A stretch of 64,000 bases of DNA from Tenacibaculum agarivorans (lineage in GTDB: Bacteria; Bacteroidota; Bacteroidia; Flavobacteriales; Flavobacteriaceae): contig NZ_MSMP01000002.1 of assembly GCF_001936575.1 (NCBI RefSeq), forward strand, positions 124,001 through 188,000. Direction: 5' to 3'. Position numbers and translations under genes: made by a program. Within the stretch, counting starts at the first letter, position 1. Every line of letters starts with the position of its first letter. The notes below the pieces were generated by a model. The model made no database searches, was not told where the DNA came from, and saw only the letters and a list, made by a program, of their open reading frames with translations. Below, piece after piece: positions 15,398 to 25,400 of the stretch.

Positions 15398-16167
15398 TGA
15401 GAAATATAGCAAAAAATATCCGTCATTTACGTATGCTTAAAAAGCGTACTCAAGAACAATTTGCTGAGGAATTATCGATAACGAGATCAAGAGTATCTTC
15501 ATATGAAGAAGGACGTTCTGAGCCACCGATTGAAACATTGATTAGCTTTTCCGATTATTTTAAGTTACCGATAGACATTTTGGTGAAAAACGATTTAACC
15601 TATGCTACAGATACTTCATTTATTGAAATAGGAAATCAAAGAGTACTATTTCCAATTGCTGTAGATAGTAGTAATGATAATATGATTGAAGTTGTGCCTA
15701 CAGAAGCTTCAGCAGGATATTTATTAGGCTATGACGATCCAGAGTATATTGAGCAATTACAAAAAATAAAACTTCCATTTTTGCCCACAGGGAAACACAG
15801 AGCTTTTCCTATTAAAGGAGATTCCATGCACCCTATGAAAGATGGTTCGTATGTGGTAGCAAGCTTTGTTGAAGATGTGAAGGATGTTAAAAATGGAACT
15901 TCGTATATCATTGTAACCAAAAATGATGGAATGACCTACAAGCGGGTATATAATAAAATAGAAGAGGAGAATTCTTTAGTATTGGTACCCGATAATAAGA
16001 ATTATGACTCTTATACTGTACCATTATCGGAAGTAATAGAACTTTGGGAGTTTACCTGTAGTATTAACACTCAGGAGTATGATGAAAAAGAGTTGAAAAT
16101 TAGCAGTATTGCAAATATGTTAACTCAGTTAGGGGTTGAATTAAAGTCATTAGCAAAGCTAGAATAG
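15397..16167 (+). CDS. XRE-S24 LexA-like transcriptional repressor
   Basis: 256 aa. Residues 5-62 are an XRE helix-turn-helix (RTQEQFAEELSITRSRVSSYEEG). Residues 98-215 are an S24 peptidase-like domain with the self-cleavage dyad GDSMHPM (Ser143) and TYKRV (Lys182), and a candidate cleavage site SAGY (Ala106-Gly107). This is the layout of LexA and phage repressors that cut themselves on DNA damage. Putative operator sites overlap its own promoter. The stop (TAG) overlaps the GTG start of the nuclease gene by one base, so the two form an operon. The regulator may therefore control a DNA-repair or defence nuclease. Alternative: a prophage remnant repressor. Confidence 0.85.
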   Translation: MRNIAKNIRHLRMLKKRTQEQFAEELSITRSRVSSYEEGRSEPPIETLISFSDYFKLPIDILVKNDLTYATDTSFIEIGNQRVLFPIAVDSSNDNMIEVVPTEASAGYLLGYDDPEYIEQLQKIKLPFLPTGKHRAFPIKGDSMHPMKDGSYVVASFVEDVKDVKNGTSYIIVTKNDGMTYKRVYNKIEEENSLVLVPDNKNYDSYTVPLSEVIELWEFTCSINTQEYDEKELKISSIANMLTQLGVELKSLAKLE

Positions 16168-17585
16168 TGAAATACGCTATAGTAGACATAGAAACTGATG
16201 GAGGGATTAAAATTACTGAGATTAGTATTTTTATTTTTGATGGCGAACAAGTTGTTGATGAATTTACTACATTGATTAATCCTACTACATATATACCTGC
16301 AAATATTACTCGACTTACAGGGATTACCAATACAATGGTTAAAAATGCACCTAAGTTTGAGCAAGTGGCTAAAAAAATACATGAGGTTACTGAGAATTGT
16401 ATTTTTGTGGCGCATAATGTAAATTTTGACTATGGAATTATAGGAAAAGAATTTAATTCCTTAGGTTTTTCTTTCAAGAGAAAGAAGTTGTGTACAGTTC
16501 GTTTATCAAGAAAGTTACTGCCAGGAAAACGCTCGTATAGTTTAGGAAAATTGTGTGTTTCAGAAGGAATAACACTTACTGACAGGCATCGTGCTAGAGG
16601 AGATGCAGAGGCCACGGTTATTTTATTTAAAAAATTATTAGCAAAAGATAAAGAAGATGATTTTAAAATAATCAACTCCTTTTTAAATCCAAGATCAAAA
16701 GAAGCAACTTTACCACCGCTTTTACCTAAGGAAGTATATACTAATTTGTCACAAAAACATGGTGTATATTACTTTTGGAATGAAGATAAACAGGTGATTT
16801 ATGTAGGTAAAGCCAATAATATTAAGCAAAGAGTATTAAGTCATTTTCACGATAAGAAAAAGAAAGAAATTACTATGTGTATGGCCACTGCTAATATTAC
16901 CTATACAGAAACAGGAAGTGAGCTATTGGCACTTTTATTAGAATCTGCCGAGATTAAACGATTATTTCCTAAATTTAATAGAGCTCAGAGAAGAATACAA
17001 CATAGTTTTGCTTTGTTTAGTTACGTAGATCGAAAAGGAATTATGCATTTGGCTTGGAATAATCTAAAACATGTACAGCAACCCATTAGAAAGTTTTATA
17101 CAATTACAGAAGCTAGAAAGTTTGTGGAGGAACTATGTCAAACTTTTGAATTATGTCCTAAATATTGCAATTTACAAACGAATGTTAGCAGTTGTTTTCA
17201 TTATCAAATAAAAGATTGTAAAGGAATTTGTAAAGAAGAAGAAGCTATAGAAACGTATAATAAACGTGTAGAGTTGGCTGTACAATCATTACGTTTTGAT
17301 CGAAAGAATTTTGTAGTCTTAGAAAGTGGAAGAAGTGAAAAAGAGTTAGGTTTTGCTTTGGTTCTAGATAATATTTATAAAGGTTATGGCTATGTACAAA
17401 AGCAGGAAAGTGAATATACTCCAGAAGATTATTTAGAAGCTGTAGAACATCAGAAGGATAATCAGGATGTGCGAAAAATTCTTCAAGGATATCTTAAAAA
17501 ACATCCAGATAGTATTGTACAGCTAGATCCAACATTTAAAGTTGAACGTGATACTACAAGTCCAATATTGAAAATGGAATTCTAA
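16167..17585 (+). CDS. DEDDh exonuclease fused to GIY-YIG nuclease (Pol III epsilon/Cho-like)
   Basis: The start is a GTG at 16167 overlapping the regulator's stop. Of 472 residues, 1-165 form a DEDDh exonuclease (Asp7, Glu9, Asp88, His141, Asp146, in VDIETDGG, HNVNFD and HRARGDAEAT). From about 198 a GIY-YIG nuclease starts (HGVYYFWNEDKQVIYVGKA, with RVLSHF). A cysteine cluster is at about 330-360 (CPKYCNLQTNVSSC, CKGIC). Such fusions relate to the UvrC/Cho nick-making enzymes and the proof-reading subunit of DNA polymerase III. It probably acts in DNA repair. Pairing with a LexA-like repressor suggests damage induction. The function of the fusion is not firmly established. Confidence 0.85.
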   Translation: MKYAIVDIETDGGIKITEISIFIFDGEQVVDEFTTLINPTTYIPANITRLTGITNTMVKNAPKFEQVAKKIHEVTENCIFVAHNVNFDYGIIGKEFNSLGFSFKRKKLCTVRLSRKLLPGKRSYSLGKLCVSEGITLTDRHRARGDAEATVILFKKLLAKDKEDDFKIINSFLNPRSKEATLPPLLPKEVYTNLSQKHGVYYFWNEDKQVIYVGKANNIKQRVLSHFHDKKKKEITMCMATANITYTETGSELLALLLESAEIKRLFPKFNRAQRRIQHSFALFSYVDRKGIMHLAWNNLKHVQQPIRKFYTITEARKFVEELCQTFELCPKYCNLQTNVSSCFHYQIKDCKGICKEEEAIETYNKRVELAVQSLRFDRKNFVVLESGRSEKELGFALVLDNIYKGYGYVQKQESEYTPEDYLEAVEHQKDNQDVRKILQGYLKKHPDSIVQLDPTFKVERDTTSPILKMEF

Positions 17586-17602
17586 ATAATCAGATAAAAA
17601 AA

Positions 17603-17637
17603 CAAGGAAAATCGAATATTAAAATTGATTTCCCTTG
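17603..17637 (-). terminator. Terminator of the secreted-protein operon
   Basis: An 11-bp stem (17603-17613 with 17627-17637). The single imperfect pair is G-U on the minus strand, and seven T residues follow on that strand. It lies 30 bases beyond the stop of the 300-aa lipoprotein gene. Confidence 0.7.
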
Positions 17638-17666
17638 CAAATCCCCATAAGTAACTAGTACTATAT

Positions 17667-18569
17667 TTAGTCTAGTAATACCATTCGCTGATAATGTTCA
17701 GAACTTGTTATAATATAATTTGTTGTATTATTTTTTTCTATAATTTTTCCATTACCTCTCATTAATACTAAAGTAAGATTAGCTTGATTTGGAAATTTAG
17801 AAAGTGCATGCGCTGGTACATCTATATGTCCACTATCAATTGGATCAAAAATGATAGTTTTACTTTGATAGCCCATGTTTAAACTAGCCAACTCTTCCGT
17901 ATTCATATCTCTTCTAGAGCCATCCCATAAAACCAATAAAGCCACACCATTTTTATTATTTTCATCAATATTGTATTGAACTGATAGATTATTCTTTTGA
18001 GATTCATAGGTTTGGAGTGATGAGTTATAGTTTCCTATTTGCTGAATGTTGATTTGTTTAGGAACATACATTTTCTCGTGAATTTGGTATTGATTAGTTT
18101 CAATAGTAAAATCACGTTCTTTACCATAATTATCATGAATAATTTGTGTAATAGCTTGTTGTACTTGTTGCTTAGATGCAACTCCTGTTTTATTCGATAA
18201 CGAAGGAAGAATAACAGGAGCCATAATTTTATGATCTTTTTCAAGACGAATAGTTCCAAAAGACGCTTTATTAATAGCGTTAAGATCAGTCAAATCTTTA
18301 GTAATCCCATAAGAACTCAAGTAGTTCTCTGGAGTATTAGACATACCATATTTTGTAATTTTATTTCGTAGTGTAAAATCTTGTAACCCTTTAAATTCAT
18401 TACTGTAGATTCCTAAACTATTTCCTTCAAAACTTTTGGTTTTTGATAATTCCATTACAACAACTTTAGCGTTAGTATCAGAAGTGAAACTGGTATCTTC
18501 TTGGTCGCAGCTTTGTAATGATAATAGACATCCTACAGCAAATAGTGTAAGTATTTTATATGTTTTCAT
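17667..18569 (-). CDS. Lipoprotein of unknown function, 300 aa
   Basis: The start is set at 18569 rather than an upstream in-frame ATG (18605), because the latter overlaps the preceding stop and the shorter form begins directly with a lipoprotein signal (MKTYKILTLFAVGCLLSLQSC). The rest has no recognised domain. A segment NNKNGVALLVLWDGSRRDMNTEEL and the ending SEHYQRMVLLD stand out. It starts 26 bases after the stop of the secreted-protein gene in the same orientation, so both are probably co-transcribed, with a terminator after this one. Function unknown. Confidence 0.65.
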   Translation of the reverse strand: MKTYKILTLFAVGCLLSLQSCDQEDTSFTSDTNAKVVVMELSKTKSFEGNSLGIYSNEFKGLQDFTLRNKITKYGMSNTPENYLSSYGITKDLTDLNAINKASFGTIRLEKDHKIMAPVILPSLSNKTGVASKQQVQQAITQIIHDNYGKERDFTIETNQYQIHEKMYVPKQINIQQIGNYNSSLQTYESQKNNLSVQYNIDENNKNGVALLVLWDGSRRDMNTEELASLNMGYQSKTIIFDPIDSGHIDVPAHALSKFPNQANLTLVLMRGNGKIIEKNNTTNYIITSSEHYQRMVLLD

Positions 18570-18595
18570 GTGTTTGTAATTTTTAATAATATAGA

Positions 18596-19240
18596 TTATT
18601 GACATTGGTATGTGGTAGATGGATTACAAGATGGAGTACCTGCTAGCGATAAATGCACATAAACTCCATTGACATACTCGTTAGCACTGTTCAGATCTTC
18701 ATGAGAAGCAGCAAATCTCCTAGCTTCATCAGCGGTAAGATTTTTTTCAAATTTCCACCAATATCCTTGATTATTTCCATCATGACATTGTGAAAAAATA
18801 TTGATCCAAATACTAGTTCCCCAAGTGCTTAATTGACCAGGTATTTTGATATTTTTAAAAGCCAATTTTCCAGATGTAATAAAGGTGCTATTGGCAATAT
18901 ATGGAGTTAAACCATTGTCTACACAAGCTTGAAATCCTTGACCAGAATTGTTAGCGTCTCCAAATCCACCGAAAGTGATCCAGTATCTAAGATCAACAGG
19001 AGGGAATGCGAATTTTTGCCCGTAAGGAATAGAACGTAATTTATTGACATCAGTCCATACATGACTTTGATATTGTGCATCACTTGGATGTACATATGGA
19101 GAATTATTACCACTCATTTGTACATTTTCCACACTTCCTAAGGGTAGATATAAGTTATCGGTATAATCCCATTGTTGAGCTAGGACGATAAGATTAGTTA
19201 GAAAGATGCATAAATACACTACTTTTTTTAGTTGTTTCAT
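18596..19240 (-). CDS. Secreted protein of unknown function, 214 aa
   Basis: A signal peptide (residues 1-21, cut near VLAQ) precedes an aromatic-rich mature protein (QWDYTDNLYLPLGSV, WWKFEKNLTADEARRFAAS). Four cysteines are present (ACVDNG, SQCHDG, SCNP, YQCQ) that may form disulfides. It lacks motifs of known enzymes. The next gene in the same orientation (26 bases) encodes a lipoprotein. I recognise no family. Confidence 0.6.
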   Translation of the reverse strand: MKQLKKVVYLCIFLTNLIVLAQQWDYTDNLYLPLGSVENVQMSGNNSPYVHPSDAQYQSHVWTDVNKLRSIPYGQKFAFPPVDLRYWITFGGFGDANNSGQGFQACVDNGLTPYIANSTFITSGKLAFKNIKIPGQLSTWGTSIWINIFSQCHDGNNQGYWWKFEKNLTADEARRFAASHEDLNSANEYVNGVYVHLSLAGTPSCNPSTTYQCQ

Positions 19241-19396
19241 GATTTAAAAATTATGATTGTTAAATTATTTTAAAACAAGATGATCAGTCTTGTAAACAAT
19301 TGTTCGTGTATAGGATACTGTTTAAAAAAAAGGTTACCCTGAAAAAAATAAAAAATATAATCTGGTTGAAGTAGGGAAGAAGTGTATTAAAAGGGA

Positions 19397-19426
19397 AAAG
19401 GCCATCTAAAATATAGATGACCTTTT
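19397..19426 (-). terminator. Terminator of the large T9SS protein gene
   Basis: A 13-bp stem (19397-19409 with 19414-19426). The one imperfect pair is G-U on the minus strand only. It lies 29 bases beyond the stop of the 2467-aa gene. Confidence 0.75.
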
Positions 19427-19454
19427 CTTATCGTGATTTTGAAAAAATAAAAAG

Positions 19455-22400
19455 TTACTTTTTAATCAGCTTGATTCTAGACAATATTTCGCCATTTTCA
19501 TCTGTCACATTTAGTATATAAATTCCAGGTGAAATAGCACTTACATCGATCTGACCTTTTTGTTCTTCATTTAATTGGAATGAAACAGGCTGTGTAATAG
19601 TATACCCAGATAAAGTATGAATTGAAGCTTTCAAATTCATAGTATCTATAGTTTTAAAGCTATTATTTGTACGATCTTGTAAAGAAACAGTAGCAATATC
19701 TACCACAGGGTTAGGTGATATTTGACCTACTAATGTTTCAGGTGCAGAATTGTCATCAATTACAGTAAAGGTTACAGTTACTGCAGTTCCAGCAGGTCCT
19801 CTACCGAATACTCTACTGTAAGGTGTAGCTGTTACTGTATTTAATCCTAAAGGAAGACGAATAGGGGTGAAGTTACCAAAGAAATCACCTCCTATAGAAT
19901 AAGGAGCAAAGTTTTCTACATTGTATCTTTTTCTATCATTAAAATCAAATACAACACTTCTTGTATCAGCTCCTTCAGTATTTGCTAGAATAGAGAAACG
20001 ATTTGCTGAAAAATCAGAAAGATTAATAGTATCTCCATCGTTAAGAGGTCCTATAGGTTCATTGGTGCTAGCATTAATTAACGTTAAACTAGTTACCACT
20101 GGAGCGTCACTATCTATTACTTCAAAAGTAACAGTTGCAGATTCACCATTATCTCCGCCTGCGTTATCTTCTCTATAAGGAGTAACAGTAATGCTATTGG
20201 TACCAACTGTAAATGGAACTCCGAAATAATTAGTTCTTCTAAATGTTATATCACCATTTAAAGTGTATGGAAGTCTATCTTCAGTATTAAAACCAATTTG
20301 ATCATTAAAATCGAATACTACACTTTCAACACGAGATCCTGCAGTATTGGCAATAACAGAAAAACTATTTCTTCTGTAATCTGCTAAATCGATAATATCC
20401 CCTTCATTCAAAGGACCAATAATTTTATTTGTACGAGCGTCTACTAGAACAAAATCAGTAACTGTTGGTGGGTTAGAATCAATAACTTCAAAATTAATAC
20501 TCAAAGGAATACCAAATTCTCCGCTTCCATTTTTGTCAATAAAAGGAGTAGCGGTAATACTATTATTACCAAAATCAAGTGCTACACCTCTATAGATTCT
20601 TCCATTAAGATCACCATTAAGTGAAAATGGAGCAAAATTCTCTACTTTAAAAGGTACTTCTTCATTAAGGTCAAATACCACACTACCTGCATCAAAGTCT
20701 CCTATGTTAGCAACTACACTAAAATTATTGATACCTTGATAGTCATTAAGATCAATAACATCACCTTCATTTAAAGGACCAATTTCTTCATTAGTAGTAG
20801 CATTTATAAGAGTAAAGCTAATTACTTCAGGAGTATCAAGTACTTCTAAAGTAACAGGAACTGTAAGCTCTGAAGTAATAGGATCATTACTACTAATAAG
20901 AATACTAGAATCGTATGTAATACCTGCTTCCAAACCTACGGCAGAAATCTCAACAGGAACTTCAGCAGAAGCACCAGGCTCTACACTTCCCATAACAGGA
21001 GGTAAAAATGTAATTGCAAGTTCATTCGTTAAAAACTCTGTATTAAAGATAACTTGTAAACCAGCTTCTCCACCAGGACCTTCTAAACCAACAGTTGAAC
21101 TTGTACTTATTTCAGAGTCTACATTTTTATACTGCATTTTAATAGTACCATCTTTAAACAGGATGATTTGGAAAGTTACTGGGGCTTTTGGTGGCGATGT
21201 TCCAAAACCAGGAACTTCTTCATATTGCACTATAAAGTAATCATCAAAAGCTTGGTAGAATACACCACCTCCATTTTGTGGTTCTATATCATCCCATAAA
21301 CCTGCAATTAAAAAGTTTGGATTAGATGTAGATGGAATTTGTTGATTTAAGAATGCACCAAACGTAGCTGTAATTGGAGTAAATGTTAAGAACCCATTAG
21401 CTGCTATAATAATACTTTCTTGATCTTCACCAAAGAAATTAAAAGGGAAAGGTAAATTAACAGTTTCATCACCATCTGCACCTACATTAGCTTGTGTACC
21501 TGTAGCACTAATATCTATAAAATCATAAGCAGGTCCACCAGTATTGCTATCCAACCAGATATATCCGAATGTTCCTGGACCACCACTTTCATTTAAAAAT
21601 TTAGGGCCTACTCGGTTATCGGTTTGTTCTTTACTTATAATTTTTTCTTCATATTCTATTGTAGAATACCCAGGTGTTCTTGTAGCTAATGAAGCTCCTG
21701 TAGAAAAAGGTAAATTGATTAGAGAGTAGTTTAAAACACTATTACCATTGTTTTCTATAGTAACAATTTCAGTAGTTGTTTTTTCTCTTCGTAATACTAA
21801 ATCGAAATCTTCAGGAATAACATTAATTACAGGAGGATCAACACCAACTCCACTCAAAGGAATTTGTACAGATTCGTTACCAAAAGCATCGTTACTTGTA
21901 ATCAATAGGTTATCTAAAATTGATCCAACTGTAGAAGGAGCAAAATTGATTGTTATTGATTGACTTTCACCAGGTAAGATGGTAGTAGAGTCTGCAATAA
22001 AACTAAAGTCAGAATTTTGAGAACTTAGGTCAAATTCTAATGCTTTGTTTCCTGTGTTTTCTATCAATAAATCAGTACTACTTTGTAAACCAACAAAAAT
22101 AGGTTCGAAAGTAATAGTATCTCTAGCAACTTGAATTTCAGGGAATCCTTTAACAGTTAACTCAATAAGTGATGTACTTTTTGAAGTGTCTGGTGAGTTA
22201 CTAGAAACAACTAGTTCATCAAAATAAACGCCATCATTTAAATTTGTAGCATCTAAAGTAACACTTAAATTTCTAGAGCCTCCAGCAGGAACAATACCTG
22301 ATATTGGACTTACTGTAGAAATAAAATTAGTTAACCCAACCGCAGGTTTTATAAAACGTACGGCTAATCCATTTTTTATATATTCTGAATTAAATACTAC

Positions 22401-25400
22401 TTGAGCACCGTCAGTTGCATCAGCATTTTCAATACCTACCGTAGCAGAAGTAAGGAAAGGCGCAGTTTCAACATCTTCATAATATACATCGATATTTCCA
22501 TCAGCATGTAAAACAATTTGGAAAGTAACCGTTTCATTGGCTGAACCTAAAAATACAGATGCATTGGTCCATTGTACAATAAATGTATCTCCAATGGTTT
22601 GATAGTGAACAGCACCATTGAAGTTTTGAGGTTCTAGGTCGTCCCATAAACCAGCGATCATATTATTTACACTATTATCTACAGGAATTTGACTGTTGAT
22701 AAAGGTAGATGTTGGAGCTTCATCAAAAGTAATAAAACCATTAGCATTTATAGTTGCATTGGTATATGATACTCCATAAAATTCAAAAGGAAAACGTAGA
22801 GGAATGCTAGTACTTCCATCACCACCAAGATCAGCAGTAATTTCACTACCTGTACCTGAAATATCGATAAAGTTATATACAGGACCACCATTTTCATCAC
22901 TATCTATCCAACGATAACCAAATCCATTATCAGTACCTAAACTAAATAAAACTTTATTACCAACTCTCGTATCTTTAGCTCCTTTTTGAGGATTAGTACT
23001 TGAGAATTCTAGAATACGTGTATCATTTAATTGTACATCAGGTTTAGCTAGAGCTGCAGCTACAGCAAGATCTGGAAAAGAGAATAGTAAAGGAGCTTTA
23101 CCGTCATTTCTTAAAGAAACTTGAGTATCTACCGTTTGACCACTATCAGCAGATGCTGTAGCAGTTTCAGGAGTTAAAACAGCAAAAGGAGGTTCTACAC
23201 CTACACCATTAAGAATAACCAGTAAAGTAGAGGCGTTAGCAGCATCACTGGTAACAGTGATTATACCGTTAATATTACCTGTTGTATTTGGAGTAAAATT
23301 AACAATTACATCAATAGCCTCTCCTGCAGGAATTACGGTAGTTGGTGATGTCACTACAAAAGATTCACTATCTGAAATTATAGAACTAATATTAATTTGT
23401 TCCAAACCTGAATTTGTAAGTGTAAAGGTTTTTTCTAATTCATTTCCAATAAAGACATTGTTGAATAAAATCAATTCATCAGACAACTCAATAAAAGAAG
23501 TTTGCCCTGTTACATCTAGGTTGGTTGAAACAGTAGAAGTAGGAGTAACAGGATCGTTACTAGAAACAATAATGTCAGCAGTATAGTTTCCGTTAGCTAA
23601 ACTTGTAGCATCAAAACTAGCTGTTACTTCTAAAGACTCTCCTGGTGCAACTGTACCTTGAGCTGGTTGTATGCTAAGATAGTTATTTGTTTGAATGCTT
23701 AGTGCTCTGGTTAAAAAGACGAAATCTACGGTTCCATAAGTAGCCCCACCATCATCACTGACAAAATAAGTATTAGGTCGTACAGGAGCACCATCATCTA
23801 TACCTTGTGGGAAGTTGATTTCTCCAGAATATTTATATACCACCCAGAAAGTATCCCCGCTAGAAAAATTAAATTCTTGATTTAATGTTTGTATGGCAAA
23901 AACACCGTCAGTACTAGTTTCTGTAATGACTTGAGATGTTAGTAGCGTACCATCGGCAGGAGTATTGCCGCCTTCATAAATTTCAAGAATTATTGGATCT
24001 GATGATGTTTCAGTTCTGTATGCATTTCGTATAGCGGAAAGTGTAAAATCTCTATCTACATCAAATCTAATAGCTGTAGTTGCTGGAGTTCCATTATTAA
24101 AACCAACAAAATCATCAGGGAATGTTTTTCCTGTATCATAAGCAATAGAATCAATAATTGTTGCATTATTTTCTAAAGCTTTTTTCTTTAATGTTGCTAA
24201 TGTAATACCAGATTTAGAGGCTTTTTGTAGCTGATTATCAATATTGTTTTCTACACCATATTTGGATAAATCAATAGAAGCTAAAAGATTATTGCTAGTA
24301 GCGCTTGTAGGAGGAGTAAATGTAATACTTCCAACAGCAGTTGTAAAATCTAAATTAGCTTGTCCAGTATTAGTAATAATAAAGCTTTCAGTTTTTACAG
24401 GAGGCACATCGGTTTGCGCATCTATTGCTAAAGTTAATGAATTTGGAGCAATAGCAATTGTGGGTGGAGAAACTACGGTTAATGATACAGGAATGTCTAT
24501 ACTAGGATTTGTAGTGTCATTACTAGCAATATTTATAGTAGCGTTATATTCACCAACATCTAAAGTTCGGGTATCGAATTTTACAGCTAGTGTAGTTTCT
24601 GATCCAAAATCAACAGAACCATTTACAGGTGAAACAGATAAGAAAAAAGCATTAGCATCACCATCTGTAATTTCAACATTATCAACGTCCATACTAGAAT
24701 TTGCGCCTTCTCTTTCTGTTAATAATACAATTTGTTCTATTTGGTTAGTAGCAGCTCTTCCACTGTAAATTAATTCATCGTCGAAGAAGATATTCATAGC
24801 TGCATCATCTCTATCTACTACTATACGTATATTAAAATATCCTTCAGGAGTCGTTGTATTGATTCTTGTAAAAGTACCTATATCATCATCAAAAATATCG
24901 ATAGTATTGTCCGGGTTAAAACGAACTCTGGTGTTAACTAATTCAGCAGAATTAGATTGAGGAATAAACTCCCAAGTGACACCACTACCTTGAATATTAA
25001 TATCTGCAGACGCCACCATAAAAGGTTCAGATCCTGGAGTTATAGAAGGAGTAAATGCTAGTGCTCTTGTGGTACTACCATCTGATTGTAGTTGTATTGC
25101 TTTTTCACCTTCAAAAGGATTTGAATCTGTAACAATCCATGTATTTGGTGTAATTGACCAACCCAATTGTCCATCTAAATCACCCAGGTTATAATCTTCA
25201 AAGTCAGCAGCAAATAAATTTGTCACTAAACGATTAAATTTATTGTTTAAGGTTACAAATTGAGCTTCTTTTTTTACTAAAAGAGAAGAGTTGTTGATAG
25301 ATTCTACCTTGACCCCATTGTTACGAATAAATTCATTAGTTTTTAACGCTTTAGTTGCTATAGTTGGTTGTGGAAGTCCATTAACAGTAACTTCATAGGT

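Noticed and set aside
24244..24768. Plus-strand reading frames inside the 2467-aa gene
   Set aside because: They are shadows of a long minus-strand gene with repeated sequence, and lack start signals or family matches.
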